Assembly (NCBI GenBank): GCA_026874595.1
Contig: CM049316.1
Span: forward strand, 35,965,339-36,029,338
Source: Sipunculus nudus
Lineage: Eukaryota; Annelida; Sipuncula; Golfingiida; Sipunculidae
Reading direction: 5' to 3'
Length of the DNA stretch: 64,000 nucleotides
The notes beneath the pieces are model-generated. The model was given only the letters and a program-made list of their open reading frames with translations. It had not been told where the DNA came from and ran no database searches. A program made the translations under genes and the position numbers. Numbering within the stretch: the first letter of the stretch is position 1; every line of letters starts with the position of its first letter. Below, in pieces: positions 11,921 to 23,553 of this stretch.

Positions 11921-12484
11921 TTTAATTAGAGGTCCCGTAATTACATATATTATAGGTCTCTTGTCTACACAATCAGGCTCTTGTTTGTAAATTTAAATAT
12001 TATGGATGTGAATGACATGTATTGTGCGATATTGCCGCCCTGCAGCATTACCAACTTTTTCCGGCACCATGTAACTGGGGCCCCTAAAGAGCGTGCACGC
12101 TTGCGTATATGCAGAATAGATTCGTTTAGCAAACGCCTAAAATGTGTGCGGTCAGTTACTGCGGACCGCTAGAATTTGCAATCACCTGCAATCTAGGTCC
12201 TTACCTAATAACAAAAAAAAAAACCGCACATTTTGTAGTTGTACATTTATTTGCTTACAGACTGTATTGTTTGAATATATGTTCATTCTGAATGTCAGCA
12301 AGCCCGTCCCTTTTAACCATATAACCATCAAGTGTGCGCCAAGCCAGTGAAACCAACATTGTCATATAATTTCTTTTAACAGACTGTAAAAGAACAAATA
12401 GTAACTTGATACCAAATATTCTGAATGAATTAAGAAAACATTCATATTATAGTCCAATAACGGCCAGTCTCGTAAAGGGACCAT

Positions 12485-13406
12485 TTATACCAGACAAAAT
12501 TGCGAGTGGGCATATGTTCTCAGGTAGTTTTTCACCTGACCAAAAGAGGGTTTCAGAGCATGATATCCCATGAAATTGATGTCACTGGAATCTGTGCATC
12601 TCCCTCTGTGCATCTACATCTTGTAGCTTGAACACGCTACAGCCTCGAAGTGACACCCTACCATCCTGCTGGCCACGGACTCTACATAATACAAGATGGC
12701 TATCATGTGGTCGCATGCGAGGAGTGAGAACGTCTCCTCCGTCATTCCAACGGCGGTAGACTTCAGTAACCCTAGGAACTTTGCCATGAAGCCCGAACAC
12801 GCCGGCTTGGTCGTGCCGCCATTTACGACGAAACTGCGGCTTGGATTTCGTCAACAAACTCCCCGTCGGTTGGATATCAAGTATGTTCGCGGCATCTTTT
12901 GAATCAAAACCGTAGTCCGGTGCGTCAATTCTCTCCACCTTCGGAGCTTGAAGCTGACTTCCGGCAAAGCCACTTATATGGCCGCCAAGGCTGTGGCCAA
13001 TTAGATGCATGCGTGATCGTGACGTTAGCGACCTGTCTTCCAAAATTCCGTGCCCAACGTCCGACACAAGTGCTTTAACGGCGGCATATTGGTCTTCGGC
13101 TCCGCGTGATCAGTCTATTATAAACACGTTAACATCCTCGTACTGAAGGATGGCGTTTTTCAAACTCTGAAGATACGGGGAGTGCCCACTGGATTCGAAG
13201 CCGTGACAAATAAACACAGTCTTGTTGAAAGCGTAACACGTGGAGATGGCGACATCTCGTGCAGAATCCAGGGTGAAATTAGCGCCCTCAAGCGCGTGTC
13301 TTCTGTAAAGGGCGAATTGTATGTCCGCCTTAGACCATATTGGGCCAGCCAGTGTGAAACCCAAACAAAGCAAAAGTTGGCATATTGTCGAGATTGATAT
13401 ATTCAT
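12485..13406 (-). pseudogene. Broken secreted lipase gene (pancreatic-lipase/phospholipase A1 superfamily), intronless
   Basis: A signal peptide (MNISISTICQLLLCLGFT) is followed by a lipase-superfamily N-terminus (FICHGFESSGHSPYL) and VNVFIID. The next codon, where the family normally has Trp (VDWSKGA-like), is TGA at 13110-13112. The frame then continues SRGAEDQYAAVKA to the nucleophile elbow GHSLGGHISGFAG (Ser about residue 139). Between about 12790 and 12880 the reading frame changes, probably twice: FVDEIQ, then VVNGGTTKPAC lie in other frames. The third frame carries the expected late motifs ACDHMIAILYYVES (catalytic His region), then TAG at 12614-12616, then GYHALKP and a terminal SQFCLV before TAA at 12485-12487. 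The segments cover the full length of the family's catalytic domain without introns. Several independent lesions make this a pseudogene. The lack of introns suggests either a retrocopy or an originally intronless gene; no poly-A tail remains. Confidence 0.85.
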
Positions 13407-14699
13407 TTTTTCCGGCCGTGGAAAGCTAACAGTAGCCGCCACACTCTGTAACGGAGTATATGAACAGCAACGTGCACATATGACGTGTGATGCGGTTTGT
13501 CATGTGTTACAAACTAATTAACTCTTGACTGGTCAACCAATAGTGTGGGAGACCTTGAATACCAATTTTGCTTTTGACCAAGCTGATCTCTGATAGGTCT
13601 AAATCAGTTAAATCTGAGCTGTTCAACGGGTCACCACTAGGACATCGCAACTGACACGTAGCCCCTTGTGCCTGGACACTTCGGGCACATATTAGTGTCA
13701 GACTTGTACGGGTTAAAGCTGGAGTGTACAGGTATTAATTGGCGATTGAAGCCGGATACGGAATATAGCCACCCATTTAAATGCAATTCAATTGTCACAT
13801 GTCATAGACGGATTTTAGTATGCGTGTGTGTTTGTGTGTGTGACAAACAAGTATGGCAAGCTATGTCTCGTTAGCAAATAAGTATTAATGTCTAACATTT
13901 AAGCGATACACACACACAAAAAAATAAACTGTTATACGATTGATTTTCCCCCTTTTGACGGAATGAAAAATGTGCTTCTTTTTTAAACACAATACCTTTC
14001 CCTTTATTCTTTGTGAGTTGTTTATAGGGATCAAGCAACAGCACGTGGTATAGTCTGTTCCAGGATGGGGTGCCAACTGAAATTTGATGATATTTTCATA
14101 AATTCGCAGGTCAGTTCCAAAACGTGAGCTGCAATGATGAAATACGGCACAGGCCGAATTAGCCGCCGAATCAACCAAATTGAAACCCAAACCATACCTT
14201 GCAAAATATTTTATCAATTCATAAAATAATAATAAATAAAAAATAATATCCGAGAAAACAGTTTATTTTATGAAATATCTTAACCCCATTGATGAAGCCC
14301 AAGGATACTGGTCACATAACCAAAGAAGTCATATTTTAAAGCTTTGATTAGTTGTTTATATTATTGTCATATATATTCTAAAAAAATGACTTTTTCAAAG
14401 TGAGGTTGATACTCCATGGCAGAAGAAGCCATGTTACTTGGCCACAAGTTAGAAACAATAAATAATTTTAATTGCAAAATAAAATGTCGGTTTTTGTCAC
14501 GAGGTTTCATCTCATATTAAGCCTTTAGTCCTTAATCAGCTTAAGTAACACCCTGTGTGATCATATTAAAGTATAACAGAATAATTGGCAAATCGGAATG
14601 ATCGGGGATGGGGGGTGGGGGAAACTCGCAGGCGTGGGAGGGTATCCAAAATTGGGACTTTTCATATAAGAACACACACACATATATATGTATCTCTTG

Positions 14700-14739
<40 letters not shown>

Positions 14740-17078
14740 CCTTTTCTGTATTGTGTGACAAATTTCACATGTATTCCAATTAAGTATACGGTTTTAAACA
14801 GTTAGGTAGGTTTAGAGTATATTGTAATTCTTAACCAGTTTAAGATATATAATATTTCTTAGTCAACCAAAGTCCATAATTCTAATTATTAATATATTGA
14901 ATTTCCAGTTTATAGATAATAGTCTCTGAATATCAGGGAGGGGGGTGGCAATTACATTGACTACCCCCCTTCCCCTTGCTAAAAAAAAGGGGGGGGGGTT
15001 ATTATATATACCAAATCCCCCCTATATTGACGCCCCTGTGTAACACCAGCTCTCGCTGGTCTGATAAAACCGTTTCTGACACAGGGCAAAGAATCAGTTC
15101 AACGAGAGCGGGTATCCTGGTGTAATCAGATGGAACTGGATGCACGATGCTATACCATGCTCTAATTGGTCTGATTAAGATTCTTTGCTCTGTGCATCCT
15201 GGTGTTCAGACTCAGAGATTCTTGCTATACAAAGCCGCGGATTCACACAAAAAAAAGATCCGAAACGAGAGTAGTGTATATAAAGTGCTGAGTGAGGAGG
15301 TTGGGCGTCACGTAGCAGGCTCATTACTGGATACAGTTGACCAGCATGAATTAGAAAAGGTCAAGACAGCATGTACTGTACTGGGATTGACTGTAACAGC
15401 CGCGATTGATGGATGGTAAATATTAATGTCGTGTTCTGCACCGTGCATTCGATATGCCCAGTGAGTTTTTGTGCCGGTATAAATGGACATAATAAGCCCT
15501 CGATTAAATATGCTAATTGTATTCGAAAAAAAAAAAAACACGTTTCAGAAGGAGGATACCGAAAATGACGATGCACACCAGTCAGTACCCATTTAACAGC
15601 AAAAGAACAGCATATTCTAAGTTCCTGCAAGCTTTAGATAATAATCTTATATAACATTAACAGTCCCCAACTCGCTTCACTGTCCGAAAATACAATTCCT
15701 AACGCTCTGTAGATCAGTGGTCCATGTGGCCAAAATCCAGTCACAGAGAGTCCATTTACGGTAATCCTCACAGTTAAACTAACAAAGTTACGTGCCAGTG
15801 CCAGTTATCAACAACCTTTAGTTAAATTAAATACAAAAAGTAGGTTTAAATAGAAAAATCAAGATATAACTTGATTTGAACATCTTTGACCAAAAAAAAA
15901 TATCTATATAAAGAGTTCATTTTACAGAAGATTGATAAAAGTCATTGGTTGCAAGAACAACGAATTACACGTTAAGCTACTGAATGGTTCTTTTAGTGCA
16001 ATAAATATTCTTAAAAGATTCCACTTCGGTACTTAAGCTGGCACCCTATGGGAGACACAATGCAACCTGGCCACGATAGCCAGAAGGGCAAGATTTCTTT
16101 AAATATAAAAGTTGCTTCTAGTCTTGACAACGTTTTTTTTATTGAGATTTGATCATTCAAGTAAAAGGGATGTCAGAACTGACAGAACAAACCGCACATT
16201 TTGCAGACAAATAAACGAAAAAGCTTTTGCAAGAGCTATAGGATTAAATGTTGTATAGGCAATTGGGTTTATAATAATATGATGGGTTTTGGAATACGTT
16301 CGCTTGACATGGAGTCGGGTGCGTATTTATTACGTGGTGCCCCTTATATACCATCGCGAGTCCACTTCTTGGCACACGTGACTTGGCAATGTTGCTGACT
16401 AGATTATATTTACCTCCAGACGAAATTCATCGGTTAATCAGGTATGCAAGTTTACAAGTAATAGAGTAACAAAAGCAAACAAGTATATCAGCAAACACAG
16501 GGGTTTGGCGTTCTTGGTCGTGGTCAAGCCTGCTGTGTTATCACATTGATGCACGCGGAAAGAAGTCCAGCAGCATCATCAAACAAAAGAAAATATTCAT
16601 GTTCTTCAGAAAAGCGCCCTGACCACGGGTCCAAGAAAGGTTAATAAAAGCTGACCTTAGGTCCATTTTCTGTTATGAGTGTTCCAACGAGATCAAACAA
16701 TGGTTAAAAGCATATCAGATATAGATTGCCATTTCCGCACAAAGATATTGCCTTCGCACACTGACCATGCCGCACAACGCGGGCCATAGCCGCCTTCCGC
16801 TGACTAGACGCGTTGATGGAGTAGGTGAGAGCTATGGATTTATTAATTGTATGATATTAAACATTACACAGCAAGATCTATCATCCTCTTATGTCGTATC
16901 TTTAATATTTAACATAAAGATTTATCCTTGTCTCTTTCTCTTGGTCAAAAGGCGCCATACCTTGTCAGAATTAATTAGTTTGTCTCGAACCAAGACTTTA
17001 AATAGTTAAAAACAGCGATTATATTTTCACCAAAAAAAAAGAAAAATAAATATTGTGCGCTTCCGTATCAAGGCAATA
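13407..17078. other. Intergenic stretch, no gene recognised
   Basis: Holds a short GT-rich tract at about 13820-13842, an (AT)n at 14701-14731, and a copy of the G-rich element at 14936-15035. A 90-codon frame at 15147-15419 has no recognisable domain. Nothing else here can be supported as a gene. Confidence 0.5.
14936..15035 (+). repeat. Uninterrupted fragment of the G-rich element (empty-site copy)
   Basis: Shares with 2945-2999 the ATTACATTGACTACCCCC and AAAAAAGGGGGGG segments, and with 4324-4364 the TATATATACC...CCCCC and TATATTGACGCCCCTG segments, in the same order but contiguous. It therefore shows the structure of the family without the 3002-4323 insertion. Confidence 0.6.
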
Positions 17079-17159
17079 CGGTGGCTGATTTAGGACACAG
17101 AAAAAAAAAATATTCATCTCGAGATTTCGAGATAACATCTTGAAATCTCGACATAGAAT

Positions 17160-17385
17160 ATCGCAAAAAAAAAAAAACAAATTTAGGAAGCAAAAAAAAA
17201 AAAAATTAGGAAGCAAATAAAAAATTTTAGGAAGCAAAAAAAAAAATTTTTGAAACAAAAAAAAAATTGAAGAAACAAAAAAAAAATTTAGGAAGCAAAA
17301 AAAAAAAACAATTTAGGAAGCAAAAAAAATTTTAGGAAGCAAAAAAAAAAAAAATTTAAAGAAACAAATAAAAAATTAAGGGAAC
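17160..17385 (+). repeat. AGGAAGC / poly-A tandem array (left arm)
   Basis: Units of about 20-26 bases, each an A-run followed by TTTAGGAAGC or TTGAAGAAAC, repeat about ten times. The inverted partner lies at about 20580-20760. These are subterminal repeats of the element at 17079-20844. Confidence 0.8.
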
Positions 17386-18489
17386 CCTAGCTGGGAATGG
17401 GTCTTATAACGCCACTTTGACGTATAAACATTTTATCTACAGGCTACTTGTACAAAAGGCACTTGAGCAAGTGTTAACATACAGATAAAAACATGTAACC
17501 AAGTTATTGACAGATCACTAGTTGATATTCGTTAGAGCATGTGAAGCAATGCAGTATTTGTAATTTACAGAACTCTGTACTCTCTGAATTGAAGCCAGAT
17601 GTTTCTGCCGGACGTCTTTCTATTAAGATCGGTGGCAATTTTTGCACCCCCCCCCCCCCCGACCCATGTTATAAAAAACACGTGGATATACACAAAGACA
17701 CCGCCTTTACCCATGGGACTGGCTCATTTTTATGAAAGGTTTAATAGATTATGTTTACCTAGATTATTTTATGATAACCTTCACTTCTTTAATACGCATA
17801 AGCAGTTTAGCCGGTATTACAAAGATTCAATTAATAAGGCAGGTGAATAGCGACTTTAAGACCAAAGCAGAGCATTTTGCTGAAGAAAAGTCATGATGAG
17901 AGATGATCGAAATATTTAAACCGTTTATTTATGGATATAAAACATTTATGAAGATAGGTTGACTAAAGGTTATCTGAGCTATAGTTATAGCTATAGTGGA
18001 TCAAGACTTGGGCTTTAGGGGCTGAAGCATCTCCCCCCCCCCCCCCAATCCCAACGTACCTACCCGAAAACACAGTAATCATTTAAGCATATTTACATAT
18101 ATGATGGTCTGATAAATGTTCAACAAAACAACACACCATTTCATTTAAAACAAAATCTGAAAGAAATTGTACAAAAGCGTGTTTCTATAAGAAGCTCATA
18201 TTTGTTTGTATTTTTAAAATAATAAGATACCCACAATGCATGCATGCAGACCTAAACATTTCTATTTGAGTGATTTAACAGCCATGGCTTCGAATCCGCC
18301 GTTCAGGTAGAATGTTTCAGTTTCTTTAGGCTTTGACATCTTCCTTACGGATATGAATAATTGTATCGCCAGGCATAGTCTGGAGATACTATGGTTTAGG
18401 CACGGTTGCGCCGCCGCCGCCGCCGCCGCAGAGATTTCTTTTGGACACAATAACTCAAAAAATATTTCAAGGATCTTTTTCAAACTTGA

Positions 18490-20130
18490 CACATTTATAG
18501 ATATAGGTGAGAGGACGAAGCCTATCTAAAATGGGGTCATGACCTCAACTAGGAAAGTGACCTTGACCTTGAATAGATCCATTTTTGGGGAAAATCACAC
18601 AAATTCTTAAATATCTCAAGAAATCTTTCATGGATTTATCCAAAAATCAAGTTGGACAAAGATCTTGGATAGTGATGTCATGTACCGGAAATTGGTGGTG
18701 CCACCTAGTATCCTTTTCTTGTTTTTGTGCCGTTTAATACCCCCATCATTGCCACTTGACAGTACTTTTAGCATCACAAGTCAAAAACTGATTGACAGAT
18801 TTCTTTAATATTATGCATGTACATAGGTATGGGTTATGGGATGATGTATATTAAAATTGGGGTCATGACCTTTCCTTTGAGAGTGGCTTTGACCTTGAAT
18901 ATTACCATATATGGTGAAAATCACATAAAATCATGAATATCTTAAAAAGGGATGCATGGATTGGTCCAAAAATCAAGTTGACGGAAGATCTTGGATAGTT
19001 TTGTCTTTTGCATAAGATAGGTGGCGCCACCTGTTGTCCTTTTCTTGTTTTTTGCGCCTTTGAATACCCCATCATTGCCACTTGACAGTATATACTGTGA
19101 GCATTATAAGTCAAACAGTAATGGACAGATTTCTTTCATGTTATGCATGTATATAGATATGGTTTATGGAATGAGGTATATTTAATTTTAAATTTAATTT
19201 TAAAATTTAATTTAATTTAAATTATTTTTTTAATTTAATTTTTTTTTCAAATGTTGGATATTTTGGAATGCAGTTTATTGATTTGGGGTCATGACCGTGA
19301 CTATGAGAATGACCTTGACCTTGAATATTCCCATATTTGGTGAAAAACATAAAATCATGAATATCTTAAAAAGGGCCACTTGACAGCACTGTGAGCATTA
19401 TGAGTCAAAAACTAATGGACAGATTTCTTTTATATTATGCATATACATAGATTTGGATTATGGGATGAGATATATTTAAATTTAGTTCCTGACCTTGCAT
19501 ATGAGAGTGGACTTGACTTTAAATATTGCCATATATGGTAAAAATCACCAACAATCATGAAAATCTCCAGTGAACCTGGGGGATTGCTTCAGCTAGTGGT
19601 CTGCACATGGTGTTGCATCATGTTTTGCCCAAACATCAGCAGTTCTGGGCCATGGTCAGATTCTATAAATAGATATGATGGTCAGTGATAAATGAATTAG
19701 TGCACTGGGTGTACCACAGAGTCACAACTGGACCATTTTCCTTTGAGAGTGGTCTTGACCTTTAGACGAAGACTATTTAAAATGGCTCATGAATGTTGCC
19801 TATATGGGACTTGACAGTATTGTCAGCATTATAAAATAAAAATTAAAAAGTTGTTGGATAGTGTTGTCATGTGCTGGAAACTAATTGGCAGATATCTTTC
19901 ATATTATGCATATAGATAGATATGGGTAATGTGATGAGTCATTTGCTGGGAACTGCATGGTGGCACCCCCTACATTATTTTCTTGTTTTTCCACAATTTG
20001 TTGGATAGTGTTGTCATGTGCTGGAAACTAATTGGCAGATATCTTTCATATTATGCATATAGATAGATATGGGTTATGTGATGAGTCATTTGCTGGGAAC
20101 TGCATGGTGGCACCCCCTACTCTATTTTCT
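18490..20130 (+). repeat. Diverged tandem repeats of ~300 bp, then a ~147-bp near-identical pair
   Basis: Blocks recur with shared landmarks: GGGGTCATGACC, CTTGACCTTGAAT, CCATATATGGTGAAAATCAC, a GGTGGCGCCACC core, CCTTTTCTTGTTTTT and CCACTTGACAGTA. Copies start near 18490, 18795, 19130 and 19420. At 19852-20130 a unit beginning TTGTTGGATAGTGTTGTC occurs twice with very few differences, so the last duplication is recent. No coding content is visible. Confidence 0.7.
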
Positions 20131-20579
20131 TGTTACATCATTAAATATATACTTCTATTTATACATAACCTTTTACATAACAATTGCCTTCACTTTAAAT
20201 ATTCCTATATTTTGTACAAATGTTTCTCACATTCATTGCTAAAATACAAATACATCGCATTATATCAACAAAATACCACAAAACCTTATTTGTCTGGCGA
20301 TACTATGGCACCAGCGGTGCCAAGAAATGTCTAGTTAAATATTGAATTTATATTGAACTTTTCTTCAACTCGCCTTATCTTAGGGGATATACAAACTTGA
20401 TTGTATTACTGTTCAGTTAAACACAGTATACATGGTCTTTGTTTTATAATGCAATAGTTAACACTCTTAACGTATACTGTCCCTTTAACGTTGCTTTGCT
20501 TTATGTCAATTAAGCTTCGAATGGTTCGTACAAGTGTGACATTTTATCTGGAGATCTCGAGATATATGTATTTCTTTTG

Positions 20580-20765
20580 CTTCCATTAATGTTCTTTTTG
20601 CTTCCTAATTTTTTTTTTGTTTCTTAAATTTTTTTTTGCTTCGTAAAAATTTTTTTTTGCTTCGTGAAATTTTTTAGCATGCTGGATTTTTTTTTGCTTC
20701 CTAAAATTTATTTTTGCTTCCTAAAAATTTTTTAGCTTCCTAAATTTTTCTTTTTTTTTGCGAAA
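20580..20765 (-). repeat. AGGAAGC / poly-A array (right arm, inverted)
   Basis: TTTGCTTCCTAAA-type units on the + strand are the inverted counterpart of the array at 17160-17385. Together they form the extended inverted repeats of the 3.77-kb element. Confidence 0.75.
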
Positions 20766-21025
20766 TTCTATGTCGAGATCTCGAGATGTTATCTCGAGAT
20801 CTCGAGATAAATATTTTTTTTTCTGTGTCCTAAATCAGCCACCGTAACGATACCATGAATATTAAAAATAAATCATTTAAAATAATCAAATTTTATTTTT
20901 TAATTTAAAACTATCGCTTTTACAGCCATTATATTCCGGTAAAATATATAATTTGATATTTTTATCATACTATATGTGACATGGATATAAAAGTAGAAAT
21001 TTAGACTTATAGGAATAAAATTGAC

Positions 21026-21030
<5 letters not shown>

Positions 21031-21094
<64 letters not shown>
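21031..21094. repeat. (AT)n microsatellite next to the LTR edge
   Basis: About 32 AT units, ending about 7 bases outside the 3' edge of the LTR at 21101-21786. Confidence 0.95.
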
Positions 21095-21096
<2 letters not shown>

Positions 21097-21100
21097 ATTC

Positions 21101-21786
21101 TGTAACACTAGGCAGCGGGAAATGTCTTGGGGAATGAATAAAGAAGTCAGTGTTTTTTGTTAACAAATAACTATAATTAATTCCTAAAACGATCCTAACA
21201 ATACAATACACTCAACCAATACAATTACACAGTAACACAGCGTTATAGTAACAAGTCAATACGATCACAGAAAGATAATGGTACAATACCTGAATACCAA
21301 CAGTGTCACCAAAATAAGTCCTTTGAATGTAAGCTCTCAGAGAATGACAGTCCAGTGGAAAGTTCTTGCAACAACACAGAATGTAAACTGAAGTCCAATG
21401 TATAAAATCCAGGAAAGTTCTTGAAAAAAAATTATAATTGCCGCATTCGTCGGATAAGGTCTTAGAATCTGGCACACGCTTCTGCGTCCGCTGGTATCTG
21501 CTCTGCTGTCTGCCCCCTGGTTCTAAAAAACAGCCCTTTATATACCTTCACATCCTAAGCCGGGAACCTTCTACTTCTCAAACAGTCTATAAGGACTTGC
21601 ACGACACGCGTTTCAGGAATTATCTAGAAAGACATCGCTGTGTATCTCTACACATACCAGGCTAATCACGTGACCCACTGCCAAGCGTGAAAACTCAAGG
21701 CCAACATGACAACGAGAGTTCAACCAGTACGGAATGTAACAACAACACGAGATACGCCCGTGTCACATAATAGAGCACCTGTAACA
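21101..21786 (-). repeat. 3' long terminal repeat of a Ty3/gypsy-type retrotransposon
   Basis: Read on the minus strand, the segment begins TGTTACAGGTGC and ends AGTGTTACA, giving the TG...CA ends expected of an LTR. A purine-rich tract (CAGGAGGTTGAG) lies directly before it, as expected for plus-strand priming. Inside is a TATATAAA box (about 21536-21543) in the right orientation, then a transcribed-like segment. It follows the RNase H remnant in the expected order, but no integrase region lies between, so the element is internally deleted. Ends are inferred; a 5' LTR was not found in the window. Confidence 0.6.
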
Positions 21787-21919
21787 CTCAACCTCCTGTA
21801 AGAAAAAAAGAAAGTTTTCACGGAAAACTTTCTTTTTGCGATCACAATCACTTAAATTTTTACAACATCTCAAAATCATCTTATCTATAACATTACATAA
21901 ACATCTTGTTTACAACATT

Positions 21920-22438
21920 TCATAAACATCTCGATAAGCAATCAGCAAGTACATTGTCTTTCCCTTTAATGTGTATGATATCAAGATTGTAATCCTGTTA
22001 GAACAAACTCCATCTCAACAATCTTTGATTTTTACACCTCAACCTGTTCATGAACGTGTAGGGATTGTGGTCACTGAAGACAATGATAGGCCTGACTGAT
22101 GAAGTAACATAAACTTCAAAATGTTGCAACGCCAAAATCAAAGCCAAACATTCTTTTTCAATAGTGGAGTAATTTTTCTGGTTTGCATTAAACTTTCTTG
22201 AGAAATAACATATTGGATGATCTATGCCATCATTGCCTTCTTGTAACAACACAGCACCAGCAGCAGTATAACTAGCATCTACAGCTAACTTAAAAGGTAC
22301 AGAAAAGTCTGGAGCTGCTAAAACTGGTGAACTTTGCAGAATGGCTTTCAAATTCTGAAATGCATTTTCACACTGACCATTTGTCGGACAAATGTTTAAA
22401 GTATAGTCCAAGGTATGATCGACTTTAACATTTAACTA
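21920..22438 (-). pseudogene. Ty3/gypsy retrotransposon pol remnant (RNase H domain)
   Basis: The frame carries the RT/RNase H connection and RNase H domain typical of Ty3/gypsy polyproteins: PVLAAPDFS, LAVDASYTAAGAVL (first acidic residue), ICYFSRKF, STIEKECLAL (second), VFSDHNP (third), then LLRWSLF. A TAA at 21998-22000 interrupts it, after which the same frame continues with the family's IHIKGKDNVLADCLSR motif to a stop at 21920. Upstream a stop precedes the domain, so the reverse transcriptase core is missing. Protease, gag and integrase are also absent. This is a dead, truncated copy. Confidence 0.9.
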
Positions 22439-23274
22439 GTATCGAGTGAAAGAGAATGAAAGCAGTGTTAATATATGTCAATACTGTCTGGAACATTGTG
22501 TAAATTGTCATATACAAACCACCATATAGGAAAAGAGGATGTGGGTTGGACCCGTTAGCCGGAACAACACGATTTGGTAGAAGTATATTATGTTTGTCGA
22601 GGTTGACCTCGGCCGATACATTAAGAAAAAATCATGCTACGTCACACTGAGGAGATGGACGGGAAATCCTGATCAATACAGACCAAGTGAGGTATTGCCA
22701 CTGGTGACATAAATACTGCAAGAGAGCTACTGCACGGGAGTCGACAGGGACACCTTCACCCTGAGTGATGGGCTAAAGGACGTTTTGAGTAAAGGTGAAA
22801 GAGTAAAGATGAAGATGACAAGACTATTTGAAGAGATTTAAGAATGATAAATGCCGGTATACTGACCTAAAAGTAACCAACATTCTATCCGTGTTCTCTT
22901 CAAGAACCGGGATCTCAATCAAGTAAGATTCAAACGACAGGTTTTAGAATGTACATGACAGGCTTTCGATCAACAGCCGCACACTTATAAGAGAGAAACT
23001 CTTACGAAGGCTCGGATTAACCCAAACCTTCCTTTTTCGAAGATATTTCAGAGAGGAAAATACAGGAATTACGCTGAAGATAAAATCTGAGAAAAGAGTA
23101 CGCGGAAATCCACGATTGTCACACAATTTCGAATTTGAAGATATTTCAATACAAGGATATTAGAAAAAATACAATAAAAAAGCGACAAGAAATCTTGCTT
23201 TTAAAGGTTCGTTTTTATCATTCTTTGAATGGACGCAGGAAAAATTTCTCTCTAAAGCAACAGCCTAAAGCATT
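22439..23274. other. Upstream region of the secreted-protein gene, nothing recognised
   Basis: No motif-bearing frame and no clear repeat. It separates the retroelement remnant from the gene starting at 23275 and may contain that gene's promoter and 5' untranslated region, but no TATA or CCAAT element stands out at a fixed distance. Confidence 0.4.
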
Positions 23275-23553
23275 ATGTCAAGGGTTAGTGCGATTAACCG
23301 ATTTCTTCTCCTTATAATCATATTTACGGTATGCACTGCTATCGAAACAAAACTGTTCCATGGATTTTCTGGTATGTCCTGCAGTGACGTCAATATGACT
23401 AAAGCGATGACGTCATGCACCGCGTGCGCCCAACTGTGCCTTACCTCACCACCATGTCACGGGTTTATGTGTGATGGAGACACATGTCATGTGACAGGAC
23501 CTAATGCATGGCAGACTCGTCTGGGGTCCGCAGGAAGTATCTTGTACATTCCG
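23275..23553 (+). CDS. Secreted protein exon 1 (signal peptide and Cys-rich module)
   Basis: Starts at ATG 23275 and ends before donor GTAAGA at 23554, after codon Pro (phase 0). Encodes 93 residues. Confidence 0.75.

Larger units (their letters stand above)
6303..12484. other. Intergenic stretch, no gene recognised
   Basis: I see no exon with conserved protein motifs. Open frames here are short and without recognisable domains. Contents include a small inverted-repeat element at 7402-7552, a G-run block at 10009-10055, and a 68-bp (AT)n at 11851-11918. Around 8450-8600 a GC-richer patch contains an ATTGG (inverted CCAAT) motif and a short frame ending in a donor-like AG/GTACAC; this could be an unrecognised first exon but support is weak. 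Confidence 0.5.
17079..20844. mobile_element. 3.77-kb element with long terminal inverted repeats and TA flanks
   Basis: The left end begins CGGTGGCTGATTTAGGACAC and the right end is its inverted copy. The match continues for about 85 bases through a TCTCGAGAT palindrome block and ACATAGAAT.TCGCAAAAA. Both ends are followed inward by an array of AGGAAGC + poly-A units (about 17160-17380 on the + strand, 20580-20760 inverted). TA flanks both outer ends (17077-17078, 20845-20846). No transposase is visible. The interior contains diverged tandem repeats at 18490-20130. It could be one large non-autonomous transposon, or two separate end fragments in opposite orientation; the TA on both sides favours the first. 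Confidence 0.6.

Noticed and set aside
12696-13521. Plus-strand open frames over the lipase region
   Set aside because: They are antisense shadows of the minus-strand lipase pseudogene, whose motifs are clear.
15147-15419. 90-codon open frame on the + strand
   Set aside because: No recognisable domain, no clear splice partners, and its left part lies in a repeat shared with 32735-32815. It may be an exon, but nothing in the sequence proves it.
21212-21475. 87-codon minus-strand frame
   Set aside because: It lies wholly within the LTR and has no family motif; chance frame.
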